Source: Paremcibacter congregatus
GTDB taxonomy: Bacteria > Pseudomonadota > Alphaproteobacteria > Sphingomonadales > Emcibacteraceae
Assembly (NCBI RefSeq): GCF_006385135.1
Contig: NZ_CP041025.1
Span: 62,001 to 126,000 of the forward strand
Direction: 5' to 3'
DNA: 64,000 bases
Positions 9,378 to 18,286 of this stretch are shown here, in pieces. The notes under the pieces were generated by a model. That model was given only the letters and a program-made list of their open reading frames with translations, had not been told where the DNA came from and ran no database searches. Each line of letters opens with the position of its first letter. Position 1 is the first letter of the stretch. Both the position numbers and the translations under genes were made by a program.

Positions 9378-11798
9378 TTAATGGAAATCCTCACTGTGAT
9401 CCCCCACCAGGACTTCGCGTTTGCCCACATGGTTGGCGGGGCTGACCACGCCTTCCCGCTCCATCTTTTCAATGATGTTGGCGGCCCGGTTATAGCCGAT
9501 CGACAATTGCCGCTGAACATAACTGGTCGAGGCTTTCTTGTCGCGGGCGACAATGGCCACCGCCTTGTCATAAAGGTCATCGCCGCTGTTGCTGTCGCCG
9601 CCGCCGGACATCTGGCTGTTCTGCAGGAAACTGCTGTCAAAGCCTTCATCCGGTTCTTCGGTGAGATTTTCGAGATAATCCGGTTTGCCCTGTTTCTTCA
9701 GTTCCGTCACCACCCGTTCAACTTCGTTATCGCTTACAAAGGGGCCATGCACGCGCTTGATGCGTCCGCCACCCGCCATAAACAGCATGTCGCCCATGCC
9801 GAGCAGCTGCTCCGCGCCCTGTTCCCCAAGGATGGTGCGGCTGTCGATTTTAGAGGTCACTTGAAAGCTGACCCGGGTCGGGAAGTTGGCCTTGATCGTG
9901 CCGGTGATGACATCGACCGAGGGCCGTTGCGTCGCCATGATCAGGTGAATGCCGGCGGCGCGGGCCATCTGGGCCAGCCGCTGGATCAGGGCTTCGATAT
10001 CCTTGCCGGCGACCAGCATCAGGTCGGCCATCTCGTCGACGATCACCACGATCATCGGCAGCGGTGTCAGGTCAATTTCTTCTTCTTCATAAATCGGATC
10101 GCCGGTTTCCTGATCAAAACCGGTCTGTACCCGGTGAATGATCGGTTCGCCTTTTCTGCGCGCGTCCGCCAGGCGTTCATTATAGGCGCTGATGTTGCGC
10201 ACCTGAACCTTGGCCAGCGCCTTGTAGCGTTGTTCCATTTCCCGCACCGCCCATTTGAGCGCCACAACCGCCCGCGCCGGATCGGTCACCACCGGGGTCA
10301 GCAGATGGGGAATGTCATCATAGATCGACAGTTCCAGCATCTTGGGGTCGACCATGATCAGGCGGCATTCCGCCGGGGTCATTTTATAGAGCAGGGACAG
10401 GATCATCACATTGATCGCCACCGATTTACCCGATCCGGTGGTTCCCGCGACCAGAAGATGCGGCATGGCCGCGAGATCGGCGACCACGGGCGCGCCGCCA
10501 ATGTCCTTGCCCATGCACATCGGCAGTTTGGCCTTGCTTTCCTCATAGGCGGCGGAGGCGAATTGTTCCCGCAGCACAACGATTTCCCGCTTGCGGTTCG
10601 GCAGTTCGATGCCGATGGCGTTCTTGCCGGGGACCACGGCGACACGGGCGCTGTCGGCGCACATGGACCGGGCGATGTCGTCAGCCAGATTGATCACGCG
10701 GGTCGATTTGGTGCCCGGCGCCGGCTCCAGTTCATAAAGCGTGACCACGGGGCCGGGACGCACCTTGACGATGTCGCCCTTGACGCCGAAATCATCCAGA
10801 ACGGATTCCAGCATGCGGGCATTTTGTTCCAGTGCGTCATTGCTGAGCTTGTCTTCGGCGGCCAGCGGTTTGGCATTGCTGAGCAGGCTGAGGGGCGGAA
10901 GAACGAAGTCATCGCCTTCGCCCAGATCGAACATGGGCTGGCGTTCCTTGGCTTCCCGGCGGCTTTTTGGCGGGGCTTTGGGTTTACTTTCCACAATCGG
11001 TATGGTTTTCGGGGGGGGGGCAATATCTTCGTTTTTATGCACCACCGGTTCTTTATGTACCGGTTTTTGTTTTTTTGGCCGCACATCGACGCCGCCGGTG
11101 GCGTCTTCTGGGGCGCGGCGCAGGTTATGTTTGATAAACAGGCCAGCGCTTTTGATCCCGAACCATATTTTCGCCAGACACCAGATAATTCCCCGGCCAA
11201 TGGCGCGCCATTCCGCCTTGTCCAGTCCGAGAAAGGCCGGAATGGTGATCAGGAACAACACCAGAAACAGACCGCCGAAGAGAACGGGATAGAAACCGAT
11301 ACCGGTGTGGGACAGGAAGGCCACCAGAAGATCGAACATCTTGTCGCCGAGAATACCGCCCATTTTGAGATTTTGTGCCGGCCAGAAATCGGCTATTGGC
11401 AGAAAGGCGGCGGAGAGTGAGGCCAGCAGGATCGCAACGACCCAAACCATCAGGTTGCGCAAGATGATTGGCAGGCCTTTCAGGCTCAGGATGCGCCAAC
11501 CCCAGGTCAGGAGTGGAAATACCAGTACGACGGCGCCAAGGCCAAAGGACTGGATCATGAAGTCGGACAGTTTGGCGCCGGGCAGCCCGAGCCAGTTCCG
11601 GACCTCGTCGACACCATGCACGCGCCAGCTCGGGTCATTGATATGATAACCGGCCATGGCGACAAAGCCGAGAATGCCCAGCGTGATCAGCAGCATGCCC
11701 CACAAACGGGTGCTGGCATTGATCATAAACAGATAGACCGCCTCCGGCAGTATGGTGCGTTTCTTGGGGTTGGCTATTTTTTTACGTCTGTTGGTCAC
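9378..11798 (-). CDS. ftsK: DNA translocase FtsK
   Basis: FtsK links the division septum to chromosome segregation and pumps DNA with ATP. The 806 residues contain four N-terminal membrane segments (from about residues 33, 67, 97 and 170), a Pro-rich linker (about 215-300), and the motor with Walker A GTTGSGKSVAIN near residue 452 and Walker B IVVIVDEMADLM near 585. The C-terminal winged-helix gamma domain (QRQLSIGYNRAANII) recognises polar DNA motifs. The linker is encoded across a 10-base homopolymer (G on the plus strand, 11011-11020). A very long open frame on the opposite strand is a shadow. LolA-like gene lies downstream on the same strand. Confidence 0.97.
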   Translation of the reverse strand: MTNRRKKIANPKKRTILPEAVYLFMINASTRLWGMLLITLGILGFVAMAGYHINDPSWRVHGVDEVRNWLGLPGAKLSDFMIQSFGLGAVVLVFPLLTWGWRILSLKGLPIILRNLMVWVVAILLASLSAAFLPIADFWPAQNLKMGGILGDKMFDLLVAFLSHTGIGFYPVLFGGLFLVLFLITIPAFLGLDKAEWRAIGRGIIWCLAKIWFGIKSAGLFIKHNLRRAPEDATGGVDVRPKKQKPVHKEPVVHKNEDIAPPPKTIPIVESKPKAPPKSRREAKERQPMFDLGEGDDFVLPPLSLLSNAKPLAAEDKLSNDALEQNARMLESVLDDFGVKGDIVKVRPGPVVTLYELEPAPGTKSTRVINLADDIARSMCADSARVAVVPGKNAIGIELPNRKREIVVLREQFASAAYEESKAKLPMCMGKDIGGAPVVADLAAMPHLLVAGTTGSGKSVAINVMILSLLYKMTPAECRLIMVDPKMLELSIYDDIPHLLTPVVTDPARAVVALKWAVREMEQRYKALAKVQVRNISAYNERLADARRKGEPIIHRVQTGFDQETGDPIYEEEEIDLTPLPMIVVIVDEMADLMLVAGKDIEALIQRLAQMARAAGIHLIMATQRPSVDVITGTIKANFPTRVSFQVTSKIDSRTILGEQGAEQLLGMGDMLFMAGGGRIKRVHGPFVSDNEVERVVTELKKQGKPDYLENLTEEPDEGFDSSFLQNSQMSGGGDSNSGDDLYDKAVAIVARDKKASTSYVQRQLSIGYNRAANIIEKMEREGVVSPANHVGKREVLVGDHSEDFH

Positions 11799-11873
11799 TC
11801 TTGCGCCTTTACCTTATCCCTGTCAGAGGGATATATCCCTTTATCAAATACCTGTTTTTATCCTGCATTAGTT

Positions 11874-13085
11874 TTACAATGTATTTGCGATCTTCTCAAG
11901 CGTCGCTTCCAATAGGGCATCATCATGCACTAAAACAAGGCGAATATAGGGCGTTCCCGGGTTATGACCCGCGGCATCAGGACGGGCGAGATAGGCCCCG
12001 GGCAGAACTTTGATGCCCGCTTTCCGCCACAAGGTGCGGCAGGCGGCTTCCCCGTCGCCGACATTCAGCCAGACGCAAAAGCCGCCGCCGGGCCGCTGAA
12101 AGTTGAATTTATCTCCCAAATACTGCTCCGCCAGGTCAAATTTACGGCGGTATAGCGCCCGGTTATGGATCACATGTTCTTCTTCCTCCCAGGCGGCGGC
12201 GGAGGCCGCCTGAATCGGCAGCGGAAGGGGAGCGCCGCCATAACTGCGCATGCGGATTGTCTCGGCGACAACGCGCGGGTCCCCGGCCATAAACCCTGAT
12301 CGCAATCCGGCGAGATTGGAGCGTTTGGACAGAGAATTGAACACCACGGCATGATCAAAGGGATTGGCCGGGGTTCCAGATCCGTCTGCAGCCATTTCGC
12401 CGCAGACATCCATGAGCCCCACCGGCGGCTGATCATGATAGATTTCAGAATAGCATTCATCCCCCACCAGAATAAAGTCATATTCCCGCGCCAGCGTCAG
12501 CATCTGTTTCAAATAAGCGCGGGACGCCAGAGCGCCTTCCGGATTGGATGGATTGCAGATGAAGGCGAGGGCGGTGCGCTGCAGGGTTTCTTTTGGCAGG
12601 GCGGCATAATCCGGCATGCCGCCGGTGGCGTCACTGCCGGCGACATACAGGGTTTCGGCCCCGGCCGCCGCCGCCGCGCCGGCATAGGGCTGATAAAAAG
12701 GATTGGGACTCAGAACCAGGGGCACCTGGCCTTGCTTTTGGCGGTTGATGGCCACCAGGCCGATGGAAAACAACCCTTCACGGCTGCCGGCCAAGGGCAC
12801 CAGATGGGCCGCTGTCACCTGCCCGGGGGCCAGATTATTGCGCCGGGTGAGCCAGGCGGCCACGGCCGTCTGCCAGGCGTCTGTACCTTGCACCGGGGGA
12901 TATTTATTGTAACTGGCCTGTTCCCGGGTGAGGATTTCGGTCACAAAATCCGGCACGGCATGTTGCGGTTCGCCAACGGACAGATTGAGTGCAGCGCTGG
13001 TGTCATCCGGGGTGAGCCCTTCAAGCAGGGCCCGCATGCGCGGAAAAGGGTAAGGAGGCAGAGACTGAAAACGGGTAAAATTCAC
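11874..13085 (-). CDS. DapC-like class I/II aminotransferase
   Basis: A fold-type I PLP aminotransferase of 403 residues. The N-terminal half with PPYPFPRMRALL and LNLSVGEPQHAVP, and the PLP-lysine segment SLSKRSNLAGLRSGF (Lys near residue 250), resemble the proteobacterial N-succinyldiaminopimelate aminotransferase group. In lysine/peptidoglycan synthesis this transfers an amino group from glutamate to succinyl-amino-ketopimelate. I start at the GTG at 13085, giving VNFTRFQSLPPYPF with AAGG upstream; an ATG at 13124 and the frame to 13232 lack a ribosome-binding site and run over the amt terminator. Exact substrate is inferred. Confidence 0.85.
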   Translation of the reverse strand: MNFTRFQSLPPYPFPRMRALLEGLTPDDTSAALNLSVGEPQHAVPDFVTEILTREQASYNKYPPVQGTDAWQTAVAAWLTRRNNLAPGQVTAAHLVPLAGSREGLFSIGLVAINRQKQGQVPLVLSPNPFYQPYAGAAAAAGAETLYVAGSDATGGMPDYAALPKETLQRTALAFICNPSNPEGALASRAYLKQMLTLAREYDFILVGDECYSEIYHDQPPVGLMDVCGEMAADGSGTPANPFDHAVVFNSLSKRSNLAGLRSGFMAGDPRVVAETIRMRSYGGAPLPLPIQAASAAAWEEEEHVIHNRALYRRKFDLAEQYLGDKFNFQRPGGGFCVWLNVGDGEAACRTLWRKAGIKVLPGAYLARPDAAGHNPGTPYIRLVLVHDDALLEATLEKIANTL

Positions 13086-13152
13086 GGCGGGGGACCTTAA
13101 TAGCCTAGAGAATAAACGAGGCATCTTTATAGCGTGAAGCCGGTGGAAAACC

Positions 13153-13183
13153 AAAAAAAAAGACGATCCTGCAATGAGGATCG
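13153..13183 (-). terminator. Intrinsic terminator after the first amt gene
   Basis: Read on the minus strand, a 7-bp stem (13177-13183 with 13164-13170) is followed by nine T residues (13161-13153). It ends the ammonium transporter transcript before the aminotransferase gene. Confidence 0.85.
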
Positions 13184-13261
13184 CCTTGGAGTTACCTGTT
13201 CTGCAGGACGAGCCGCACAACAAGGGGAACAAAACCGCAGTCCGGCGGTGACCCGGTCCGG

Positions 13262-14488
13262 TTACCGGGGGCCGTAATCATCTTCCGGATAGGCGGAAAT
13301 TTTATGAATTGACAGGTCCGCGCCGGTAAATTCATCTTCCTGGCTCAGCCGGATGCCGACCCATTTTTTCAGGCCACCGTAGATGATAAACCCGAACAGA
13401 CCGCCGATGGTGGCGCCCAGAAGCGACCCGGTTACCTGCGCGGCGATGCTCACGCCGCCGAGCCCCCAGAGGCTTTCCAGCCCGAAGATACCCGCGGCGA
13501 TACCGCCCCAAAGGCCGCATAGGCCATGCAAGGGCCAGACGCCGAGTACATCATCAATTTTCAACTTGTTCTGGGTATAGAGGTAAGCCTTGACGAAGAT
13601 TACCCCGGCAATTGCGCCGGTGACCAGTGCCCCGAGGGGATGCATGATATCTGATCCGGCGCAGATCGCGACCAGACCGGCCAGCGCCCCGTTATGAACA
13701 AAGCCCGGATCATTGCGGCCGACGATAAAGGCCGACAGAATGCCCCCGACCATGGCCAGCAGGCTGTTGACCGCCACCAGGCCGCTGGCCCCCGCCACGT
13801 CCTGGGCGCTCATGACATTGAAGCCGAACCAGCCGATGCACAGAATCCATGACCCCAGGGCGAGAAACGGGATATTTGACGGGGGAATGCCAACCACGGC
13901 GCCGTTGGGCTTGTAATGTCCATGACGCGCGCCGAGCAGAATAACCGCCCCGAGCGCCAGCCAGCCGCCCATGGCGTGAACCACGATCGAGCCGGCAAAG
14001 TCATGAAAAGGCGCTCCGAACAGATTCGTCATGCCCGCCTGAAAACCGAGGCGATCGCCCCAGACCATGCCTTCGAAGAAAGGATAAACCAGACCGACAA
14101 ACAGGGCGGTCGCGATCAGTTGCGGGTTGAATTTCGCCCGTTCGGCGATGCCGCCGGATATGATTGCCGGAACGGCGGCGGCAAACGTCATCAAAAAGAA
14201 GAATTTGACCAGGGTAAAGCCGTTGGCGGCGAATCCTTCAGCGCCGCCGCTGATGTCCCGGGCGCTGCCGAGGAAGCTGACGCCGTAAGCTACCGTATAG
14301 CCAATAAAGAAATAGGCGAGTGTCGAGACGGCAAAGTCGGTGATGATCTTGACCAGCGCATTGACCTGGTTTTTCTTGCGCACGGTGCCGACTTCAAGAA
14401 AGGCAAAGCCCGCATGCATGGCGAAAACCAGAATGGCCCCGATCAATACAAAAAATACATCTGAACCACTTTTCAGGGCGTCCATCAT
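13262..14488 (-). CDS. amt: Ammonium transporter, Amt family (short form)
   Basis: An inner-membrane ammonium channel/transporter of 408 residues with about eleven membrane helices. It lacks a cleaved signal peptide and begins directly with a helix (DVFFVLIGAILVFAMHAG). The two pore histidines are visible in FAGSIVVHAMGGW and WPLHGLCGLWGG. The C-terminal cytoplasmic tail (RLSQEDEFTGADLS) resembles the region that meets PII proteins. It lies 252 bases downstream of a second, longer amt with PII and has its own sigma-54-type promoter, so it can be expressed separately. Closed by a strong terminator. Confidence 0.94.
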   Translation of the reverse strand: MMDALKSGSDVFFVLIGAILVFAMHAGFAFLEVGTVRKKNQVNALVKIITDFAVSTLAYFFIGYTVAYGVSFLGSARDISGGAEGFAANGFTLVKFFFLMTFAAAVPAIISGGIAERAKFNPQLIATALFVGLVYPFFEGMVWGDRLGFQAGMTNLFGAPFHDFAGSIVVHAMGGWLALGAVILLGARHGHYKPNGAVVGIPPSNIPFLALGSWILCIGWFGFNVMSAQDVAGASGLVAVNSLLAMVGGILSAFIVGRNDPGFVHNGALAGLVAICAGSDIMHPLGALVTGAIAGVIFVKAYLYTQNKLKIDDVLGVWPLHGLCGLWGGIAAGIFGLESLWGLGGVSIAAQVTGSLLGATIGGLFGFIIYGGLKKWVGIRLSQEDEFTGADLSIHKISAYPEDDYGPR

Positions 14489-14534
14489 TTCCTCCTCTGT
14501 TATCTGGCGTTTTTACGTCTTGGGCTAAGATATA

Positions 14535-14550
14535 CTCAAGAAGCATGCCA
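14535..14550 (-). promoter_or_regulatory. Sigma-54-type promoter for the first amt gene
   Basis: Minus strand reads TGGCATGCTTCTTGAG. GG and the -12 element have the correct 10-base separation; TTGA replaces the usual TTGC. The predicted start near 14524 leaves a leader of about 36 bases before the ATG at 14488. This fits nitrogen-controlled (NtrC-type) expression; no NtrC site was recognised. Between here and the upstream amt lies a GC stem at 14682-14697 without a T run. Confidence 0.6.
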
Positions 14551-14740
14551 AACCCGCAGAGGACCGGTTTTCCGCGATGTTTTGGAGAACAGGTGGCCTG
14601 AAAGCAACCTGAATTGATCATTTTTTAATCATTGTCCGCCTGCTGGACAGGCGGGCGCACAAATAATAAGCAGAAAGTCCCCTCCGCCAAAAGGCGGAAG
14701 GGATATAAAAAGGGAGCGGCGGGCCGTCGGGCCCGGGCCG

Positions 14741-16069
14741 TTAAATCTTTTGCGATCCGTGGCCGAACTCTGGATAGGCTTCCATGCCCAGTTCCGCCAG
14801 ATCGCCGCCGCGGCTTTCGTCTTCTGCGCTGACCCGGATGCCGACGGTATATTTGAGCAGCATCCACATCACGATACTTGTCGCGGCGACGAAGGCGCCG
14901 ATGGCGGCAACCCCCATCACCTGGGTCACGAAAGACGCCCCGTCATTGGTCAGCGGCACCGCCAGGGTTCCCCAGATACCACAGATCAGATGAACCGGGA
15001 TTGCCCCGACCACATCGTCGATCTTGAACTTGTCGAGCAACGGCACGGTAAAGACCACCAGAGCGCCGCCGACGGCGCCGATCAGGATCGCCTGTCCGAT
15101 GGTCGGCGTCAATGGTTCGGCGGTGATGGATACCAGCCCGGCCAGAGCGCCGTTGAGGACCATGGTCAGATCGACTTTCTTATAAAGCAGTTTGGTCAGC
15201 GCCAGAGCGGCGACAACGCCCCCGGCGGCGGCCATGTTGGTGTTGGCGAAGATCTGCGAAACGGCCACGGCATCAATGGCGCTGCCCAGCGCCAGCTGTG
15301 AGGCCCCGTTAAAGCCGAACCAGCCGAGCCACAGGATGAAGGTCCCGAGGGTCGCAAGGGTCAGCGAGGAGCCGGGTATCGGGCGCACCTGGCCGGTCGG
15401 GCTGTATTTGCCCTGACGGGCGCCGAGAATAATGGCCCCGGTCAGCGCCGCCCAGCCCCCGACGGAATGTACGATGGTGGAACCGGCAAAGTCAGAGAAA
15501 CCGGCAGCACTCAACCATCCGGCGCCCCATGTCCAGGCCCCCTGAATGGGGTAAATGAATCCGGTGAGGACAACAACAAAAGCCAGAAAGGGAAACAGTT
15601 TGATCCGTTCGGCCAGGGTGCCGGAAACGATGGAGGCCGCGGTGGCGACAAACACCATCTGGAAAAACCAGTCGGATGCCGAGGCGTACCCACCGTCAAG
15701 TTTGACGGCTTCCTGCGCGGCGGTTTCGCTTGCGCTCCAGAGCGACAGGGAACCAATAAAGCCGCCGTCAACGCCTGAATACATCAGGTTATACCCGATC
15801 AGGAAATACAAAATCCCGGCGATGGCATAGAGGCTGATGTTTTTCAGGCACATGGTGGCGACATTTTTGGTGCGCACCAGGCCGGCTTCGAGCATGCAAA
15901 AACCCGCCGCCATCCACATGACGAGAAATCCGCCGATCAGGAACAGCAGACTGTTGAGAATAAAGGCGACTTCCGAGTCCACCGCCGCCTGGGCCGGCAG
16001 AATAGCCCCGCCCGTGATCAGGCCGGTCATCAGACCGACAAGTGTTATTTTTTTTGTGTTAAACATCAT
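14741..16069 (-). CDS. amtB: Ammonium transporter, Amt/AmtB family with signal peptide
   Basis: A 442-residue ammonium transporter with an N-terminal signal-like segment (TLVGLMTGLITGGAILPAQA) before the first channel helix, as in AmtB of many proteobacteria. Pore histidines are in FAGSTIVHSVGGW and IPVHLICGIWGT. The tail IRVSAEDESRGGDLAELGM is the PII-contact region. I start at the ATG at 16069, eight bases before the PII stop, because AGGAG is placed five bases upstream; a frame running back into the PII gene is only a shadow. The PII gene lies immediately upstream, forming the classic PII-transporter pair in which PII blocks the channel at high nitrogen. Confidence 0.94.
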   Translation of the reverse strand: MMFNTKKITLVGLMTGLITGGAILPAQAAVDSEVAFILNSLLFLIGGFLVMWMAAGFCMLEAGLVRTKNVATMCLKNISLYAIAGILYFLIGYNLMYSGVDGGFIGSLSLWSASETAAQEAVKLDGGYASASDWFFQMVFVATAASIVSGTLAERIKLFPFLAFVVVLTGFIYPIQGAWTWGAGWLSAAGFSDFAGSTIVHSVGGWAALTGAIILGARQGKYSPTGQVRPIPGSSLTLATLGTFILWLGWFGFNGASQLALGSAIDAVAVSQIFANTNMAAAGGVVAALALTKLLYKKVDLTMVLNGALAGLVSITAEPLTPTIGQAILIGAVGGALVVFTVPLLDKFKIDDVVGAIPVHLICGIWGTLAVPLTNDGASFVTQVMGVAAIGAFVAATSIVMWMLLKYTVGIRVSAEDESRGGDLAELGMEAYPEFGHGSQKI

Positions 16070-16076
16070 ACTTCTC

Positions 16077-16415
16077 CTAAAGGGCTTCCTCACCCATTTC
16101 ACCGGTGCGAATGCGCGTGGCCTGTTCCAGGTCCATTTCGAAAATCTTGCCATCACCGAAATCACCGCAGTAAGCCGCGTGACGCAAAGCCTCCCGCACG
16201 GCTTCGACCATATTGTCCTTAACGGCCAGTTCCAGCCGGACCTTCGGCACGAAGGCGACTTCATATTCTGCGCCGCGATAAATTTCCGAATGGCCCTTTT
16301 GTCGGCCATAGCCTTTGACTTCGCTGACCGTCAGGCCATTAATGCCCACATCATTCAATGCCTCACGCACTTCATCGAGTTTGAAAGGCTTGATGATTGC
16401 CGTTATCATTTTCAT
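16077..16415 (-). CDS. glnK: PII nitrogen regulatory protein (GlnK-type)
   Basis: PII senses ATP/ADP, 2-oxoglutarate and, by uridylylation, glutamine, and controls AmtB and nitrogen enzymes. The 112 residues are the family length. The T-loop has Tyr51 in GAEYEVAFVPK, the uridylylation site, and Tyr46. The C-terminal RIRTGE (101-106) is intact. The B-loop is unusual: residues 83-90 read CGDFGDGK instead of the common TGKIGDGK, so Thr83, Lys85 and Ile86 are replaced although Gly84, Gly87-Lys90 remain. The gene precedes amtB, so GlnK is more likely than GlnB, and it has a sigma-54-type promoter. Confidence 0.93.
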   Translation of the reverse strand: MKMITAIIKPFKLDEVREALNDVGINGLTVSEVKGYGRQKGHSEIYRGAEYEVAFVPKVRLELAVKDNMVEAVREALRHAAYCGDFGDGKIFEMDLEQATRIRTGEMGEEAL

Positions 16416-16454
16416 AGGGTTTTCCTTAATCTTGCGTTACAATAACCTTCTCTT

Positions 16455-16470
16455 TTCAAGACTCGTGCCA
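16455..16470 (-). promoter_or_regulatory. Sigma-54-type promoter for glnK-amtB
   Basis: Minus strand reads TGGCACGAGTCTTGAA: a perfect -24 element and the right spacing, with TTGA instead of TTGC at -12, the same variation as at the other amt promoter. The predicted start near 16444 gives a leader of about 29 bases to the ATG at 16415. The remaining sequence to 16682 is very AT-rich with no gene; it must also hold the ubiH promoter. Confidence 0.7.
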
Positions 16471-16682
16471 AGATGGAAATAATCAATCAAGGCATTGAAA
16501 ATAAATGAAAAATAGAAAATCATGTTGAAAACGGGTTGAAAGAAACACCTTATTTATGCCTTAATTTTAATCTTTTTATGAAAATGAATAAAAATTAATC
16601 ATTTCTTTTTATTTGCCGGATGGGGGCCGGAAGAGTAAAAATAGGCGTGAACAAATAACTTATTGAACGAGAGCCTTTACCT

Positions 16683-17921
16683 ATGCCCCAAGCCCCCAAG
16701 AGCGAAAAAGCAGCCGAACGTTATGACGTGATCATTTCCGGTGCCGGCGTTGTGGGGCTGACTTTGGCGGTGGCATTGGGTCAACAGGGACTGAAAGTGG
16801 CTCTGATCGATAGCAGCGATATTGCCGCAACGCTCAGTGATGACTTCGATGGCCGGTCCTATGCGATTTCCTATGCCCCGTATATTATGTTGAAGACATT
16901 GGGTCTTTGGGACCGGGTCGGGGGGCAGGCCCAGCCAATTCATGACATTCATATCACCGACGGTCACGCCCCGGCCTTTCTGCATTTTGATGAAAGGGAA
17001 CTGGGGGACGGGCCGCTTGGGCAGATGGTGGAGGTGCGGCATTTGCGACGCGGTCTGCATGAGGCCATGCGCGATACGCCGCAGGTCACCCTGTTCGCGC
17101 CGGATAAAATTACCGATACCGCCAAGACACCGGGCCATTGCCGGGTTAGTCTGGAGAGTGGCCAGGATATTACGGCCGCCTTGCTGGTGTCCGCCGAAGG
17201 CCGCCAGTCTCCCCTGCGGGTCGCCCATGGTATTCAGGTGCGTAAATGGGATTATCAGCAGACGGCGCTGGTGACCACTGTTGCCCATGAAAAGGACCAT
17301 GGGGGGTGCGCTCATGAACGGTTTTATCCGAGCGGACCATTCGCGATCCTGCCTTTGCCGGACAAGAGATCCTCAATCGTCTGGTGCGAACCTCCGGATC
17401 TGGCCGAGACAATCATGGGGTTGTCCGATGCGGCTTATGATGCCGAATTGAAAAAGAAATTTGGGGACTTCCTCGGCGAGGTTCATCATCTGGGCCAGCG
17501 TTGGTCCTACCCTCTTTCCTCGCAACTGGCCGATGAGTATCTGGCGGACCGTTTTTGCCTGATCGGCGATGCGGCCCACGGCATTCATCCGATTGCCGGG
17601 CAGGGGTTTAACCTTGGCTTGCGTGATATTGCGGTGCTGGTGGAGGTTTTGGTTGACGCCAAACGGCTGGGGGGCGATCTCGGGTCGGAATTCACCCTGG
17701 AACGCTATGCGCGCTGGCGGCGGGCCGACAACACCGTTCTAGCGCTGGGTATGGATGGTCTGACCCGTCTGTTTTCCAATGATCTGCCACTGGTGCGGGA
17801 CGCCCGGCGTCTGGGGCTGGAGATTGTCGGCGAACTGCCGGGGGTGAAGAAATTCTTTATGCGTCATGCCCGGGGCACGGTTGGCAAGTTGCCGAAATTA
17901 CTGCGGGGTGAGCTGCTCTAG
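16683..17921 (+). CDS. ubiH: UbiH/Coq6-family FAD-dependent monooxygenase
   Basis: A flavin monooxygenase of 412 residues that hydroxylates the aromatic ring during ubiquinone synthesis at the inner membrane. The FAD Rossmann motif [16 protein letters not shown] occupies residues 18-33 and the second FAD motif with [21 protein letters not shown] sits near residues 297-317; both are diagnostic for the UbiH/UbiF/UbiI group. Which ring position is used cannot be read from sequence, so the symbol is by family. The stop overlaps the end of folB on the opposite strand by four bases. Confidence 0.86.
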   Translation: MPQAPKSEKAAERYDVIISGAGVVGLTLAVALGQQGLKVALIDSSDIAATLSDDFDGRSYAISYAPYIMLKTLGLWDRVGGQAQPIHDIHITDGHAPAFLHFDERELGDGPLGQMVEVRHLRRGLHEAMRDTPQVTLFAPDKITDTAKTPGHCRVSLESGQDITAALLVSAEGRQSPLRVAHGIQVRKWDYQQTALVTTVAHEKDHGGCAHERFYPSGPFAILPLPDKRSSIVWCEPPDLAETIMGLSDAAYDAELKKKFGDFLGEVHHLGQRWSYPLSSQLADEYLADRFCLIGDAAHGIHPIAGQGFNLGLRDIAVLVEVLVDAKRLGGDLGSEFTLERYARWRRADNTVLALGMDGLTRLFSNDLPLVRDARRLGLEIVGELPGVKKFFMRHARGTVGKLPKLLRGELL

Positions 17922-18286
17922 GCGCGGCGGGCTTCAACCGTATAGCCAACCGACACGCAATCGGGGTAGACATCCGGTTTGGCGAGCGCCACCCGGGCGA
18001 AAGTTACCTCATTCTGCTTAAAACAGATCTGCAGGATTTCCTGAGCCAGTGTTTCCTGCAGGTTGAAATGCCGTCCGTCGGTAAGCGCGGCGATCTCCCG
18101 GCGTAGAAAATCATAATCCAGTGTATGACGGATATCGTCTCCGGGAATTTCCTGATCCAGTCCGATGGTGACGGTGAACAGGATGTTCTGGGGCGCGCGC
18201 CTTTCGTGGTCATGAATGCCTATGCTGACCGGGTGTCTGAATTCTTTCAGGATGATTTCCTGGCGGGTGACGGTAAAGGCGGTCAT
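17918..18286 (-). CDS. folB: Dihydroneopterin aldolase (FolB family)
   Basis: FolB cleaves dihydroneopterin to hydroxymethyl-dihydropterin and glycolaldehyde in folate synthesis. The 122 residues match the family length and fold ([21 protein letters not shown] at residues 21-41, then [10 protein letters not shown] and the C-terminal pterin-site region [20 protein letters not shown]). Its start overlaps the upstream SDR gene by ATGA, so the two are translationally coupled. Epimerase or FolX-like activity cannot be excluded. Confidence 0.85.
   Translation of the reverse strand: MTAFTVTRQEIILKEFRHPVSIGIHDHERRAPQNILFTVTIGLDQEIPGDDIRHTLDYDFLRREIAALTDGRHFNLQETLAQEILQICFKQNEVTFARVALAKPDVYPDCVSVGYTVEARRA

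Noticed and set aside
9381-11420. A 679-codon open frame on the plus strand opposite ftsK
   Set aside because: It is the mirror of the ftsK reading frame in GC-rich DNA; the translation is rich in His, Gln, Arg and Gly with no domain, while the minus strand is clearly FtsK.
14682-14697. GC hairpin after the longer amt gene as an intrinsic terminator
   Set aside because: The stem is good but no T run follows on the minus strand; termination here is not supported.
16070-16309. N-terminal extension of amtB into the PII gene
   Set aside because: It would overlap glnK and hide the signal peptide; AGGAG just before 16069 shows the true start.
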